From Eubacteriaceae bacterium (lineage in GTDB: Bacteria > Bacillota > Clostridia > Lachnospirales > Lachnospiraceae): a DNA stretch of 64,000 nt. Location of the stretch: NCBI GenBank assembly GCA_902363805.1, contig CABJBF010000002.1:558001-622000 (forward strand). The letters run 5' to 3'. The notes below the pieces were generated by a model. It had not been told where the DNA came from, did not search any database, and saw only the letters and a program-made list of their open reading frames with translations. A program made the translations under genes and the position numbers. Below are positions 26,107 to 34,750 of the stretch, piece after piece (the first letter of the stretch is position 1; each line of letters begins with the position of its first letter).

Positions 26107-27396
26107 TTACTTAGTTTCAAGCAATTTTTCAATTGCTGCAATTTTTGTACAAACAATCAATATTTTACTTGCATAGATCAATTCTTCAGGTGAAGGATAT
26201 GATGGTGCAATTCTAATATTGCTATCTTTAGGATCTATTCCATATGGGAAAGGTGCTCCTGCCCCTGTGAGAACCATTCCTGCTTCTTTGCACATATTTA
26301 CTACTTTCTTTGCACAGCCTTCCATAACATCAAAAGATATGAAATATCCACCATTTGGCTTTGTCCATGTAGCAATTCCATATCCATCTAATTCAGCATC
26401 AAGCATTTTCAATACTGCTTCAAACTTTGGTCTTAATTTAGCTGCATGTTTAGCCATATGTTTTTTTACACCTTCAGCATTCTTGAAATATTTTACATGA
26501 CGAAGCTGATTCATTTTATCAAATCCGATTGTCTGTACTGACATTCTCTTCTTAATTTCATCAACATTTGCTACAGATGAAGCTATCGCAGCTATCCCTG
26601 AACCTGGGAATGTAACTTTCGATGTTGATGCAAATTCGTACACCATATCTTCATTTCCTGCTTTTTTACATTCATCAATAATATTTAATATAGTATCCTG
26701 TTTTTCTTCTTCATCGTATAAATGATGAATAGCATATGCATTATCCCAGAAAATTCTAAAGTCTTTAGCTGCCGGTTTAAGTGCTGCCATTCTTTTTACA
26801 ACTTCATCTGAATAAGACAATCCTGTTGGATTTTCATATTTTGGTACACACCAAATACCTTTTATAGATGCATCTTTAGAAACTAATTCTTCAATCATAT
26901 CCATATCAGGTCCATCTTCTTTAAGTGGAATATTTATCATTTCAATACCGAAATGTTCTGTAATACCAAAATGTCTGTCATATCCAGGCACCGGGCATAA
27001 CCATTTTACTTTATCTAATTTACACCAAGGAGTTTCACCCATAATTCCATGTGTATATGCTCTCGAAATTGCATCATACATTAAATTAAGACTTGCATTT
27101 CCGCCAATAATAACATTTTCCGGATTACACTCCATAATATCAGCCATCATTTTTTTAGCTTCCGGAATTCCGTCTAAAACACCATAATTTCTGCAATCGA
27201 AACCGTTTGATGCCTTTAAATCACTTTCTGAATTAAATACATCTAACATATCCATTGACAAATCTAATTGGTCAGGTCCCGGTTTTCCTCTTGACATATC
27301 CAAACTAATTCCGGATTCCTTAATCTTATTGTACTCTTTGTAAAGTCCTTCTAATTCTTCCTGCAATTTTTCTTTGCTATATTCATTATAAAACAT
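26107..27396 (-). CDS. Aspartate aminotransferase, subgroup Ic (PF12897-type)
   Basis: This is a PLP-dependent fold-type I aminotransferase. The start MFYNEYSKEKLQEELEGLYK and SRGKPGPDQLDLS match the subgroup first described as type Ic aspartate aminotransferases, distinct from classical AspC. Other landmarks are PVPGYDRHFGI, WCVPKYENPTGLSY (Asn-Pro-Thr-Gly), WDNAYAIHHL, and FASTSKVTFPGSG with the PLP Lys near residue 262. C-terminal NIRIAPS carries the carboxylate-binding Arg. The length of 429 fits. AGGAGG and a good promoter (27430-27458) precede it. Substrate beyond aspartate/glutamate is not certain. Confidence 0.88.
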   Translation of the reverse strand: MFYNEYSKEKLQEELEGLYKEYNKIKESGISLDMSRGKPGPDQLDLSMDMLDVFNSESDLKASNGFDCRNYGVLDGIPEAKKMMADIMECNPENVIIGGNASLNLMYDAISRAYTHGIMGETPWCKLDKVKWLCPVPGYDRHFGITEHFGIEMINIPLKEDGPDMDMIEELVSKDASIKGIWCVPKYENPTGLSYSDEVVKRMAALKPAAKDFRIFWDNAYAIHHLYDEEEKQDTILNIIDECKKAGNEDMVYEFASTSKVTFPGSGIAAIASSVANVDEIKKRMSVQTIGFDKMNQLRHVKYFKNAEGVKKHMAKHAAKLRPKFEAVLKMLDAELDGYGIATWTKPNGGYFISFDVMEGCAKKVVNMCKEAGMVLTGAGAPFPYGIDPKDSNIRIAPSYPSPEELIYASKILIVCTKIAAIEKLLETK

Positions 27397-27429
27397 TAGT
27401 GGGCCTCCTATCCTTTTTTCGTCTATAAG

Positions 27430-27458
27430 ATTCTATAATAAAATTAAGTATTATTCAA
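27430..27458 (-). promoter_or_regulatory. Sigma-A promoter of the aminotransferase gene
   Basis: TTGAAT (27453-27458), 17-base spacer and TAGAAT (27430-27435) on the minus strand, about 30 bases before the start codon. Confidence 0.6.
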
Positions 27459-27495
27459 TCATTTTTTATAATATTTTGTTTTGTATAGCATTTAC

Positions 27496-27972
27496 TTAAT
27501 TTTTTAAAGTCATTTTATTTAAGGCAATTTCCAAAATTTTATCTGCAGCCTGAGTACGTACTTCATATCTATCTCCTTTAAATATATGCTTTTCACAGGA
27601 AACTTCTCCATTATAATAGCATCCAAAATAAACTAACCCTACAGGTTTATCAGGTGTTCCTCCTCCCGGTCCCGCAATTCCGGTTGTGGATAATCCAAGC
27701 TGGGCATTTGCTGCTTTTGCGCATCCAATTGCCATTTCCATTGCACATTCTTTACTTACAGCTCCTTCATTGTCCAAAATTTCTTTACTTACCCCTAATA
27801 ATTTTGCTTTTGATTTATTAGCATAAGTTACATATCCTTCGTCAAATACTTCAGATGCTCCTGAAACATTTACAATCTTTCCAGCCACTAAGCCTCCTGT
27901 ACATGATTCTGCTGTAGAAACTTTTTCGTTTCTATCTAATAACATTTTAACTAATCTTTCCTCTAAATTCAT
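27496..27972 (-). CDS. CinA C-terminal domain protein (nicotinamide-nucleotide amidase)
   Basis: PncC-type enzymes hydrolyse nicotinamide mononucleotide to nicotinate mononucleotide in pyridine salvage. The 158-residue protein is the stand-alone C-terminal domain: VSTAESCTGGLVAGKIVNVSG at the N-terminus, GYVTYANKSKAKLLGV, and LSTTGIAGPGGGTPDKPVGLVYFG. The N-terminal COG1058 (MoeA-like) domain of full-length CinA is absent, as in the E. coli PncC. It lies downstream of pgsA, a common neighbour of cinA, but a terminator sits between them. Confidence 0.9.
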   Translation of the reverse strand: MNLEERLVKMLLDRNEKVSTAESCTGGLVAGKIVNVSGASEVFDEGYVTYANKSKAKLLGVSKEILDNEGAVSKECAMEMAIGCAKAANAQLGLSTTGIAGPGGGTPDKPVGLVYFGCYYNGEVSCEKHIFKGDRYEVRTQAADKILEIALNKMTLKN

Positions 27973-28087
27973 TTTATTCCATCCATTTCAATTATCTTAT
28001 ATATTAATTGAATACTCCTTTCTCCCGGTCAGTTGTGGGATTTTATTATTAGCATACTGCATTAAAACCAGCCAAATATATTTATAT

Positions 28088-28121
28088 AAAAACATAGATG
28101 CCTACTTAAGCAGACACCTAT
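28088..28121 (-). terminator. Terminator after pgsA
   Basis: On the minus strand ATAGGTGTCTGC pairs with GTAGGCATCTAT (12 bp with G-U pairs, TTAA loop), then GTTTTT. The G-U pairs only work on this strand. Confidence 0.75.
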
Positions 28122-28211
28122 CCTTTTATTTTTACTTAATTTATTTTAAGCTTAATGCCTGACTATTTCAGACAACGTATATTTGTTGTACATATAAATA
28201 TTTTTAAAATA

Positions 28212-28745
28212 TTACCCCTTTAGTACATCTACATTCTTATATACATAATCTACCATTGAAATAATCGTGAGAGCTAATGATATATATATTAAAGCAGTTC
28301 CTATAACTCCCATAAATGTATAAGGCAAATCAATAATTAATACAATAATCATAATCATTTGGAATGTTGTTTTAAATTTACCCCACCAACCTGCAGCAAG
28401 AACAACTCCTTTATCTGCAGCAAGTGTTCTAAATCCACTGATAAATAATTCTCTACTGATAATTATAATTACAATCCATACTGGAATTTTACTTTCTGAT
28501 AAACAAATTAAAGCAGCGCTTACCAACAATTTATCTGCTAATGGATCCATAAATTTTCCAAAATTTGTAACAAGATTGTATTTTCTTGCAATCTTTCCAT
28601 CAAGTAAGTCTGTTAAACTTGCAACAATAAATATTCCAACAGCGATATATTTGTCTATACCTCCAAAAATATCAGCCAACATAAAACATACAAAAAACGG
28701 TATTAAAATCACCCTGAAAACCGTTAGTTTATTTGGTAAATTCAT
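28212..28745 (-). CDS. pgsA: CDP-diacylglycerol-glycerol-3-phosphate 3-phosphatidyltransferase
   Basis: PgsA makes phosphatidylglycerol phosphate, the committed step to phosphatidylglycerol. The 177-residue membrane protein begins MNLPNKLTVFRVILIPFFV. It has the CDP-alcohol phosphatidyltransferase motif D-G-x2-A-R-x8-G-x3-D-x3-D in DLLDGKIARKYNLVTNFGKF followed by MDPLADK, and about five membrane segments. GGAG precedes the ATG. It is 19 bases downstream of rimO and so likely co-transcribed with it. Confidence 0.95.
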   Translation of the reverse strand: MNLPNKLTVFRVILIPFFVCFMLADIFGGIDKYIAVGIFIVASLTDLLDGKIARKYNLVTNFGKFMDPLADKLLVSAALICLSESKIPVWIVIIIISRELFISGFRTLAADKGVVLAAGWWGKFKTTFQMIMIIVLIIDLPYTFMGVIGTALIYISLALTIISMVDYVYKNVDVLKG

Positions 28746-28764
28746 CTTTTTATCTCCTTCTCAT

Positions 28765-30096
28765 CTATTTGTATTGAAGTTCACCTATCAAATCATAATC
28801 ATTTGAGCCTGTAATTAATACATTTACAAAATCACCCGTCATTAATTCTTCATCGGTAATTACAAAAACATTACTGTCGACACCCGGTATGTCCATATAT
28901 GTTCTTGCAATATATGCGTTTTCTCCTGAAATTTTTCCTTCAATATAAGCCTTCATAACCTTTCCAATCATTTTTTCAGAAAAATCAAAGGCAATTTCCT
29001 GTTGAAGTTCCATAATTTCATCTCTACGTTCTTCTTTAACTTCTTCCGGAATCTGATTTTCCATCTTTTCAGCAGGTGTTCCTTCTTCTTTTGAATATGT
29101 GAATACACCTAATCTTTCAAATTCCATTTCATCCACAAAATTCATAAGAATTTCATGATCCTTTTGTGTTTCTCCGGGAAATCCTGTAATTAAAGTTGTA
29201 CGAAGTACTATGTCAGGTATTTCTTTTCTTAGTTTTGCAATAACATCCCTTAATTCCTGATTAGTTGTTCTTCGTCCCATCCGTTTTAATACATTATCAC
29301 TTGCATGCTGAATAGGAATATCTAAGTAATTACATATCTTATCTTCACTTGCAATGGTATGAATCAATTCATCATATATTTCTTCCGGATAACAGTATAA
29401 CACTCTAATCCATTCGATGTCTTCAATCTTGCATAATTCCTTTAATAAAATATGAAGTCTTTTTTCTCCATATATATCTTTTCCATACATTGTTGTTTCC
29501 TGGGCAACCAAAATCAACTCGCGTATGCCTGACTCAGCTAAATCTTTTGCTTCAGCAATTAAATCTTCCATTGGCACACTTCTATAGTCTCCTCTGATTT
29601 TTGGAATAATGCAATATGTGCAATGTTTATCACAACCTTCTGCAATTTTTAAATAAGCATATCTGTCTGTTCCAGCATTACCACGTGGTGCTTTTGTACC
29701 GGCTAATAGATTTATATTTTTAATATATTGCTTTTTTTCATTCTTATTAAAATAATCTTCTACTATAGTTACAATATCATCAATAGCCGTAGTACCAACA
29801 ACAATGTCTATTTCAGGAATTTCATCTTTAATTTCTTCATGATATCTTTGCGCAAGGCATCCTGCTAAAACCAAAGCTTTACAATTTCCTTCTTCTTTCA
29901 TTCTTGCCATATTAAATATTGTTTCAATGCTTTCTTCTTTTGCATCTTTAATAAAACTACAACTATTTATAATTATAATATCAGCCTCAGTTTCATCAGA
30001 AGTAAATTCATAACCTGCTTTTCCTAAAAGTCCTATCATGTGCTCTGAATCAACTAAGTTTTTATCACAACCTAATGAAATAAATAAGATTTTCAT
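28765..30096 (-). CDS. rimO: Ribosomal protein S12 methylthiotransferase
   Basis: RimO is a radical-SAM enzyme that methylthiolates an Asp of ribosomal protein S12. The chosen start MKILFISLGCDKNLVDSEHM gives 443 residues. An upstream extension of 18 codons would run through the rpoZ-rimO hairpin and lacks a ribosome site, while GGAGATAA fits the internal ATG. Domains in order: UPF0004 (first Cys in SLGCDKN, others in NSCSF and GCLAQRY), radical SAM with CDKHCTYCIIP, and a C-terminal TRAM. The LGCDKN signature separates RimO from MiaB. Confidence 0.96.
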   Translation of the reverse strand: MKILFISLGCDKNLVDSEHMIGLLGKAGYEFTSDETEADIIIINSCSFIKDAKEESIETIFNMARMKEEGNCKALVLAGCLAQRYHEEIKDEIPEIDIVVGTTAIDDIVTIVEDYFNKNEKKQYIKNINLLAGTKAPRGNAGTDRYAYLKIAEGCDKHCTYCIIPKIRGDYRSVPMEDLIAEAKDLAESGIRELILVAQETTMYGKDIYGEKRLHILLKELCKIEDIEWIRVLYCYPEEIYDELIHTIASEDKICNYLDIPIQHASDNVLKRMGRRTTNQELRDVIAKLRKEIPDIVLRTTLITGFPGETQKDHEILMNFVDEMEFERLGVFTYSKEEGTPAEKMENQIPEEVKEERRDEIMELQQEIAFDFSEKMIGKVMKAYIEGKISGENAYIARTYMDIPGVDSNVFVITDEELMTGDFVNVLITGSNDYDLIGELQYK

Positions 30097-30116
30097 TTTA
30101 TCTCCTACAAAACAAG

Positions 30117-30163
30117 AGACTTTTGTAAAATGAATCATTCTATATGTCATTCTACAAAAGCCT
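30117..30163 (-). terminator. 17-bp hairpin between rpoZ and rimO
   Basis: On the minus strand AGGCTTTTGTAGAATGA pairs with TCATTTTACAAAAGTCT (G-U pairs included, 13-base loop). No clean T-run follows, so it may be a partial terminator or an mRNA processing/stability element rather than a full stop. Confidence 0.55.
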
Positions 30164-30173
30164 CCCTTATTTT

Positions 30174-30419
30174 CTAATTTTCGCTTTCGTCGTCTCCTAA
30201 GATTTTAATCTTAGATTTGTATAATTCTTCTACTGCGATAGAAAGTGGTTTCTTATCATCAGCATCATCAATAAGTGGTGCATCACCTGCAATTATCTGT
30301 CTTGCTCTCTTTGATGTAGCCATAACAATTGAATATCTGCTTTGTACTACCGGATGTTCACCTTCCTCAACGTCGCTGTTTGCTATTGCCATTAAATCTG
30401 AATATGATGGATGTAACAT
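30174..30419 (-). CDS. rpoZ: RNA polymerase omega subunit
   Basis: Omega is the small assembly subunit of RNA polymerase. The 81-residue protein shows the omega core in MLHPSYSDLMAIAN and VQSRYSIVMATSKRARQIIAG, and ends with KKPLSIAVEELYKSKIKI. It starts four bases after gmk, an arrangement widely conserved in Firmicutes. AAGGAGAA precedes the ATG. Confidence 0.95.
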   Translation of the reverse strand: MLHPSYSDLMAIANSDVEEGEHPVVQSRYSIVMATSKRARQIIAGDAPLIDDADDKKPLSIAVEELYKSKIKILGDDESEN

Positions 30420-30422
30420 AAT

Positions 30423-31052
30423 TTATTCTCCTTTCGAAAACTTTTTAATATCATTTTTAATTTCTTCAACTTCTTTTTTTGAAGCTGTTCCTGTTGTATC
30501 GTTATTCACAACTAAATTGATTTTTTCGACACAGCCTTCTATTTCATCGTTAACAACGAAATATTCATAATTATCCATAAATATTGTTTCTTCAGCTGCT
30601 TTCATGAGTCTTTTATTTATTACTTCCATAGACTCTGTGTTTCTGCCGACCAAACGTTTTTTTAACTCCTCTGCACTTGGAGGAAGAATAAAAATCATCA
30701 TTGCTTCAGGCATTATCTCTTTTACCTTCAAAGCGCCCTGAGTTTCAATTTCTAGAATAACATTAATGCCCTCATTTAACTTTTCATTAACAAATTCAAG
30801 CGGAGTACCATAATAATTGTCAACATACTGTGCATATTCTAACAATTTATTATTAGCTATCATATCTTCAAATTCTTCTTTACTAACAAAGAAATAATTT
30901 ACCTTATCAACTTCTCCAACTCTTGGTTTTCTCGTTGTAGCTGAAATTGAAATTGTGTAATCATCGTATTTATCTATTAATTTATTAACTACAGTTCCTT
31001 TTCCAACACCTGAGAAACCTGAAATAATTAATAATTTACCCTGTTTACTCAT
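30423..31052 (-). CDS. gmk: Guanylate kinase
   Basis: Gmk phosphorylates GMP to GDP. The 209-residue protein has the P-loop GFSGVGKGT near residue 12, SATTRKPRVGEVDKVNYFF for GMP binding, EYAQYVDNYYGTP and VILEIETQGA. The C-terminus is slightly long (VNNDTTGTASKKEVEEIKN). It is in the yicC-gmk-rpoZ-rimO run, typical for this phylum. Confidence 0.97.
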   Translation of the reverse strand: MSKQGKLLIISGFSGVGKGTVVNKLIDKYDDYTISISATTRKPRVGEVDKVNYFFVSKEEFEDMIANNKLLEYAQYVDNYYGTPLEFVNEKLNEGINVILEIETQGALKVKEIMPEAMMIFILPPSAEELKKRLVGRNTESMEVINKRLMKAAEETIFMDNYEYFVVNDEIEGCVEKINLVVNNDTTGTASKKEVEEIKNDIKKFSKGE

Positions 31053-31057
31053 TACTC

Positions 31058-31936
31058 TTACTCCAAATTCTGTATTTGTTCTCTAATCTTTTCGATTTCA
31101 GTCTTTAATTCGATTGCCACATCTGCAATTTCATGATTAGACGTCTTTGATAAAGTAGTATTAGCTTCTCTATTCATTTCCTGAGTAATAAAATCTAATT
31201 TTCTACCTATAGCTTTATTGCTATTAAGACTGTCTCTCATAGCCTTAATATGACTAAGCAGTCTTATTATCTCTTCGTCTACACATATCTTATCTGCATA
31301 AATTGTTACTTCCTGTGCAATTCGGCCTTCATCTATCTGATTATCCTCAAGTAATTCATGCAATCTTTCATTAATTTTTTCACGATATTCCGCAACAATT
31401 AAAGGGGACTTTTCCTGAATAAATAAAACATTTTTTTCTATATTGTCTAACTTATTCATTAAATCAGCTTTAAGTCTTTCGCCTTCTGCATTTCTTGCCT
31501 GAACCAACTTATCACATGCCTGTATCATTGCATCTTCAACAATGTGTAATAATTCATCCTCATCTTCACTCTGCTCCTCCATCATTATAACTTCAGGGCA
31601 ACGTCCTAATTTAGATGTTGTTATATCATTGTCTATTCCTAACTCATCACTCATTTTCTTAAATATATTGTAATATTCAGCTGCAAGTTCAGAATTATAC
31701 TTCAAGCAGACATTTCCTTCACCTGTGTTTTCATAAGTAATAAAAACATCTACTTTTCCTCTTTCAATCTTAGATTTTAATATTCTTCTAATATCTCCAT
31801 CTAAATAATTTAATTTTTTTGGAAGTTTTATGCCTGCCTCAAGAAATCTATGATTAACTGATTTAATTTCAACAGTAACCTTTCTCTCTCCTACTGACAC
31901 TTCACTTCTTCCAAATCCCGTCATACTACATAGCAT
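31058..31936 (-). CDS. yicC: YicC family endoribonuclease-like protein
   Basis: YicC/YloC proteins are conserved and have been linked to RNA cleavage and stationary-phase survival. The N-terminus MLCSMTGFGRSEV and the C-terminal EMNREANTTLSKTSNHEIADVAIELKTEIEKIREQIQN are family signatures. The 292-residue length from the chosen ATG is normal. An in-frame ATG four codons upstream (31948) is possible; GGTGA before the internal one and family alignment favour the shorter form. It heads the gmk-rpoZ operon with a near-consensus promoter. Confidence 0.93.
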   Translation of the reverse strand: MLCSMTGFGRSEVSVGERKVTVEIKSVNHRFLEAGIKLPKKLNYLDGDIRRILKSKIERGKVDVFITYENTGEGNVCLKYNSELAAEYYNIFKKMSDELGIDNDITTSKLGRCPEVIMMEEQSEDEDELLHIVEDAMIQACDKLVQARNAEGERLKADLMNKLDNIEKNVLFIQEKSPLIVAEYREKINERLHELLEDNQIDEGRIAQEVTIYADKICVDEEIIRLLSHIKAMRDSLNSNKAIGRKLDFITQEMNREANTTLSKTSNHEIADVAIELKTEIEKIREQIQNLE

Positions 31937-31986
31937 ATCATTCACCATTCATTTCTTTTTAAGCATACAATGCCATAATTCAACTT

Positions 31987-32015
31987 ATTATAATTCATTT
32001 GAAATATTCAGTCAA
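31987..32015 (-). promoter_or_regulatory. Promoter of the yicC-gmk-rpoZ-rimO operon
   Basis: TTGACT (32010-32015) and perfect TATAAT (31987-31992) on the minus strand, 17 bases apart. The -35 is back to back with that of rqcH, forming a palindrome. Confidence 0.8.
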
Positions 32016-32017
32016 GG

Positions 32018-32046
32018 TTGACTTGAAATTCATAAAATAATAAAAT
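32018..32046 (+). promoter_or_regulatory. Promoter of rqcH
   Basis: TTGACT (32018-32023), 17-base spacer, TAAAAT (32041-32046). It is divergent from the yicC promoter with only two bases between the -35 boxes. Confidence 0.75.
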
Positions 32047-32110
32047 GAAAAATACATTATTATATTATCAGTAACTTTAAAATTTCGATATACGAAAGGA
32101 ATTTCAAATT

Positions 32111-33847
32111 ATGGCATTTGACGGAATAACTGTTGCTGCTTTGGCACAGGAATTTAAAAATAAATTTACAGATGGAAGACTGTATAAAATTGCCCAGACA
32201 GAAAATGACGAGCTCACATTAACTATTAAAAATGGCAAAGCTCAATACAAACTTTTAATTTCAGCTAATGCAAGCCTTCCATTAACATACATAACTGAAG
32301 AATCTAAACCTAGTCCAATGACAGCTCCTAACTTTTGTATGTTACTCAGAAAACATATAAATAATGGACGTATCATAAACATTACACAGCCGGGACTTGA
32401 ACGAATCCTGGATTTTGAAATACAGCATTTAGATGATTTAGGAGACATAAGACAAAAGCATTTAATTGTCGAACTAATGGGCAAACACAGCAATATTATT
32501 TTCTGTGATGAAAATAATATGATATTAGACAGCATAAAACATGTATCAGCCGTTATGAGTTCTGTAAGACAGGTTCTCCCCGGAAAAGACTATTTCATTC
32601 CTGATACAATGGATAAATTTGACCCATTATCAGTTTCAAAAGAAGAATTCTTTAACACAGTATTCTCTAAACCGATTAATCTTTCAAAAGCAATTTACAC
32701 TTCCTTTACCGGAATTAGTCCAACTATTGCTGAAAGCATATGTTATGCTGCAAAATTTGATTCATCAATTCCTGCAAACGTATTAGAACATGGGAATCAA
32801 AACTTAATCTGGATTCAATTTTATGAATTAATGAACAAAATTAAAAAAGGTGAATTTACACCTGTTATATATGAAAAAGATGATTTACCTGTAGATTTTT
32901 CAGCTGTACGTCTTTCTACTCATTCAGACTGTAATGAAATTATTTACGACGACATGAGTTCTTTGTTAAGGAACTATTATGCCAAGAAAAATTTGCATAC
33001 ACGTATGAGGCAAAAATCTTCTGACTTAAGGCGTGTCGTAACAAACGCATTAGAAAAAGACAGAAAAAAATTTGCTATTCAGGAAAAGCAAATGAAAGAT
33101 ACATTAAAAAAAGATAAATATAAAGTATATGGTGAATTACTTACAACTTATGGTTATTCAATTGAACACGGCGCCAAGAAATTCGATACAATTAATTTTT
33201 ATACTAATGAGCCAATATCAATTCCGCTTGACCCTACTATTTCACCAATTGAAAATGCGAAAAAATTCTTTGACAAATACGCAAAATTAAAACGTACTAA
33301 TGAAGCATTATCAGATATTATTATAGAGACAAAAAAATCTATTGATTACCTTGAAACTGTCAGTGCTTCAATTGATATTGCTACAAGCGAAAATGACTTA
33401 AAAGCGATTAAGGATGAATTAATTCAGACCGGATATATTAAATTTAAGCGAACAGGAAAAAAAGAAAAAATAGTAAATAAGCCTTTACATTTCATTTCCT
33501 CTGATGGATTTCATATGTATGTTGGAAAAAACAACATTCAAAATGAAAACCTTACATTTAAAGTTGCAAACGGTAATGACTGGTGGTTCCATAGCAAAAC
33601 CTTCCCGGGTTCTCACGTAATTGTCAAATGTGAGGGTAAGGAATTACCTGACGCTACATTTGAAGAGGCTGCAAGACTTGCTGCTCATTTTTCTAAGGGA
33701 TGTAATCAGGATAAAGTCGAAATTGATTACATTCAAAGAAAACAGGTAAAAAAAGTTGCCGGTGCTATGCCAGGATTTGTTATTTACCATACAAACTATT
33801 CTATGGCAATCACTCCTGATATAACAGGTATACAGGAGATTATTTAA
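32111..33847 (+). CDS. rqcH: Ribosome quality control protein RqcH (NFACT family)
   Basis: RqcH binds 50S subunits stalled with peptidyl-tRNA and adds C-terminal alanine tails that mark the chain for degradation. Older annotations call it fibronectin-binding protein. The 578-residue protein starts MAFDGITVAALAQEF, has NFACT-N (LLRKHINNGRI, LIVELMGKHSNII), a long central coiled coil (about residues 285-440), and the NFACT-R domain with FHMYVGKNNIQNENL and DWWFHSKTFPGSHVIVK. GAAAGGAA precedes the ATG. It is monocistronic, ending in a strong terminator. Confidence 0.95.
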   Translation: MAFDGITVAALAQEFKNKFTDGRLYKIAQTENDELTLTIKNGKAQYKLLISANASLPLTYITEESKPSPMTAPNFCMLLRKHINNGRIINITQPGLERILDFEIQHLDDLGDIRQKHLIVELMGKHSNIIFCDENNMILDSIKHVSAVMSSVRQVLPGKDYFIPDTMDKFDPLSVSKEEFFNTVFSKPINLSKAIYTSFTGISPTIAESICYAAKFDSSIPANVLEHGNQNLIWIQFYELMNKIKKGEFTPVIYEKDDLPVDFSAVRLSTHSDCNEIIYDDMSSLLRNYYAKKNLHTRMRQKSSDLRRVVTNALEKDRKKFAIQEKQMKDTLKKDKYKVYGELLTTYGYSIEHGAKKFDTINFYTNEPISIPLDPTISPIENAKKFFDKYAKLKRTNEALSDIIIETKKSIDYLETVSASIDIATSENDLKAIKDELIQTGYIKFKRTGKKEKIVNKPLHFISSDGFHMYVGKNNIQNENLTFKVANGNDWWFHSKTFPGSHVIVKCEGKELPDATFEEAARLAAHFSKGCNQDKVEIDYIQRKQVKKVAGAMPGFVIYHTNYSMAITPDITGIQEII

Positions 33848-33859
33848 TATGTACATTTT

Positions 33860-33889
33860 CCGCCATCAAAAAAGATGGCGGATTTTTTT
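33860..33889 (+). terminator. Terminator of rqcH
   Basis: CCGCCATC/GATGGCGG with an A6 loop, followed by ATTTTTTT. Confidence 0.93.
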
Positions 33890-33966
33890 AATTTGATAAA
33901 TTTAATTTAAAACATGTTTTTATTAAAGTATTTTTACTACTTTATTTGTATACTAAATTAACTTTA

Positions 33967-34209
33967 CTACTGAAATATAGATTTTACTGACTGAATTTCC
34001 TGTTCTGATGCCTGTGCTGCCGGAACATAATAATTCTTTGCTGTAGCAATTTGTGCTAACTGTTCCTGTGACATTTCACATTTATTTCTCATCTCTTTTA
34101 ATGTCTGTTTTAATTCTTTATTTTCCGTCTGAGGAATCATATTCCCAAACTTCTCAATCTCAGAATTAATTCCTTCTAATGAATCAATAACCATATATTT
34201 TTCCTGCAT
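33967..34209 (-). CDS. Small spore coat protein, CotF-like
   Basis: The 80-residue protein contains MRNKCEMSQEQLAQIATAKN followed by YYVPAAQAS, which resembles the C-terminal half of the Coat_F (CotF) family, where a helix ends in a short Tyr/Pro-rich segment. It starts 13 bases after a similar small gene, and the two together look like the split halves of a CotF unit. GGAGAAG precedes the ATG. Assignment rests on pattern and sporulation setting, so it is moderate. Confidence 0.6.
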   Translation of the reverse strand: MQEKYMVIDSLEGINSEIEKFGNMIPQTENKELKQTLKEMRNKCEMSQEQLAQIATAKNYYVPAAQASEQEIQSVKSIFQ

Positions 34210-34222
34210 TTTATTACTTCTC

Positions 34223-34408
34223 CTATCCTAAAAATTTCATTAATTTTTCTTTATTTTGTGTTGCTGAATTAACGCCATCTTCAAAAAATTTTTTTACTTC
34301 AGGATCAGTAGCTTCTTTTGCATAACATGACATCTTTTCACCACATGTTTCATATCCTGTAATTAAATGTCTTAAATTCTGTAAATCAAGTTCTGATAAA
34401 TTACTCAT
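34223..34408 (-). CDS. Small spore-coat-associated protein, CotF-like helix pair
   Basis: The 61-residue protein begins MSNLSELDLQNLRHLITGYE and continues with a second helix (ATDPEVKKFFEDGVNSATQNKEKLMKFL). This two-helix pattern is seen in small clostridial spore coat proteins of the CotF type. The start is fixed by AGGAGG six bases before the ATG; an in-frame start seven codons upstream is rejected. It precedes and probably shares a transcript with the next coat-like gene. Confidence 0.6.
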   Translation of the reverse strand: MSNLSELDLQNLRHLITGYETCGEKMSCYAKEATDPEVKKFFEDGVNSATQNKEKLMKFLG

Positions 34409-34481
34409 ATTGTACCTCCTAATTATCATTACCTTATTTAGTATTTCTTCTTTTAAATTATTTATTCGTAATTTTTTAACA

Positions 34482-34665
34482 TCAAAAAATTCCCATAAAA
34501 ACTTGGAGTCCTATGCTTGATATATGTGTAAAATTTTTTATAAATACTCGAATTCCTACACTTGACATAGGTCCAAAAATTTTCTATAAAAATCTGGATT
34601 TCCATGCTTAATAAAGAGCAAAAAATTTCTATAAACATTTGGACCACCCATGTTTTAAAAAAAAT
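34482..34665. repeat. Four degenerate tandem copies of a 45-46 bp unit
   Basis: Copies align on the ATAAA(N)A core at about 34495, 34540, 34586 and 34631, each with poly-A/T flanks and a CTTGG-like box. The spacing is 45, 46 and 45, so a reading frame is not kept, arguing that the array is not coding. It fills most of the 342-base gap between the coat genes and glgA. Confidence 0.6.
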
Positions 34666-34700
34666 CCAAAAAAAGAAAAGACTGCATAAGCAATCTTTCC
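34661..34700 (-). terminator. Terminator of glgA
   Basis: On the minus strand GAAAGATTGC pairs with GCAGTCTTTTC (G-U included, TTAT loop), then a T-rich tract. Confidence 0.75.
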
Positions 34701-34750
34701 TTCTATATCATATATATTCATTAATATCGTTTAAAACTTTTTTGAATATA

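Noticed and set aside
27997..28062. A 21-codon minus-strand frame (starting MQYANNKIPQ) between pgsA and cinA
   Set aside because: No ribosome site before the ATG and too short to judge; probably chance.
34462..34647. A 61-residue minus-strand frame with 15-residue repeats
   Set aside because: The repeats at DNA level are spaced 45, 46 and 45 bases, so frame is not preserved; no ribosome site. Treated as non-coding tandem repeat.
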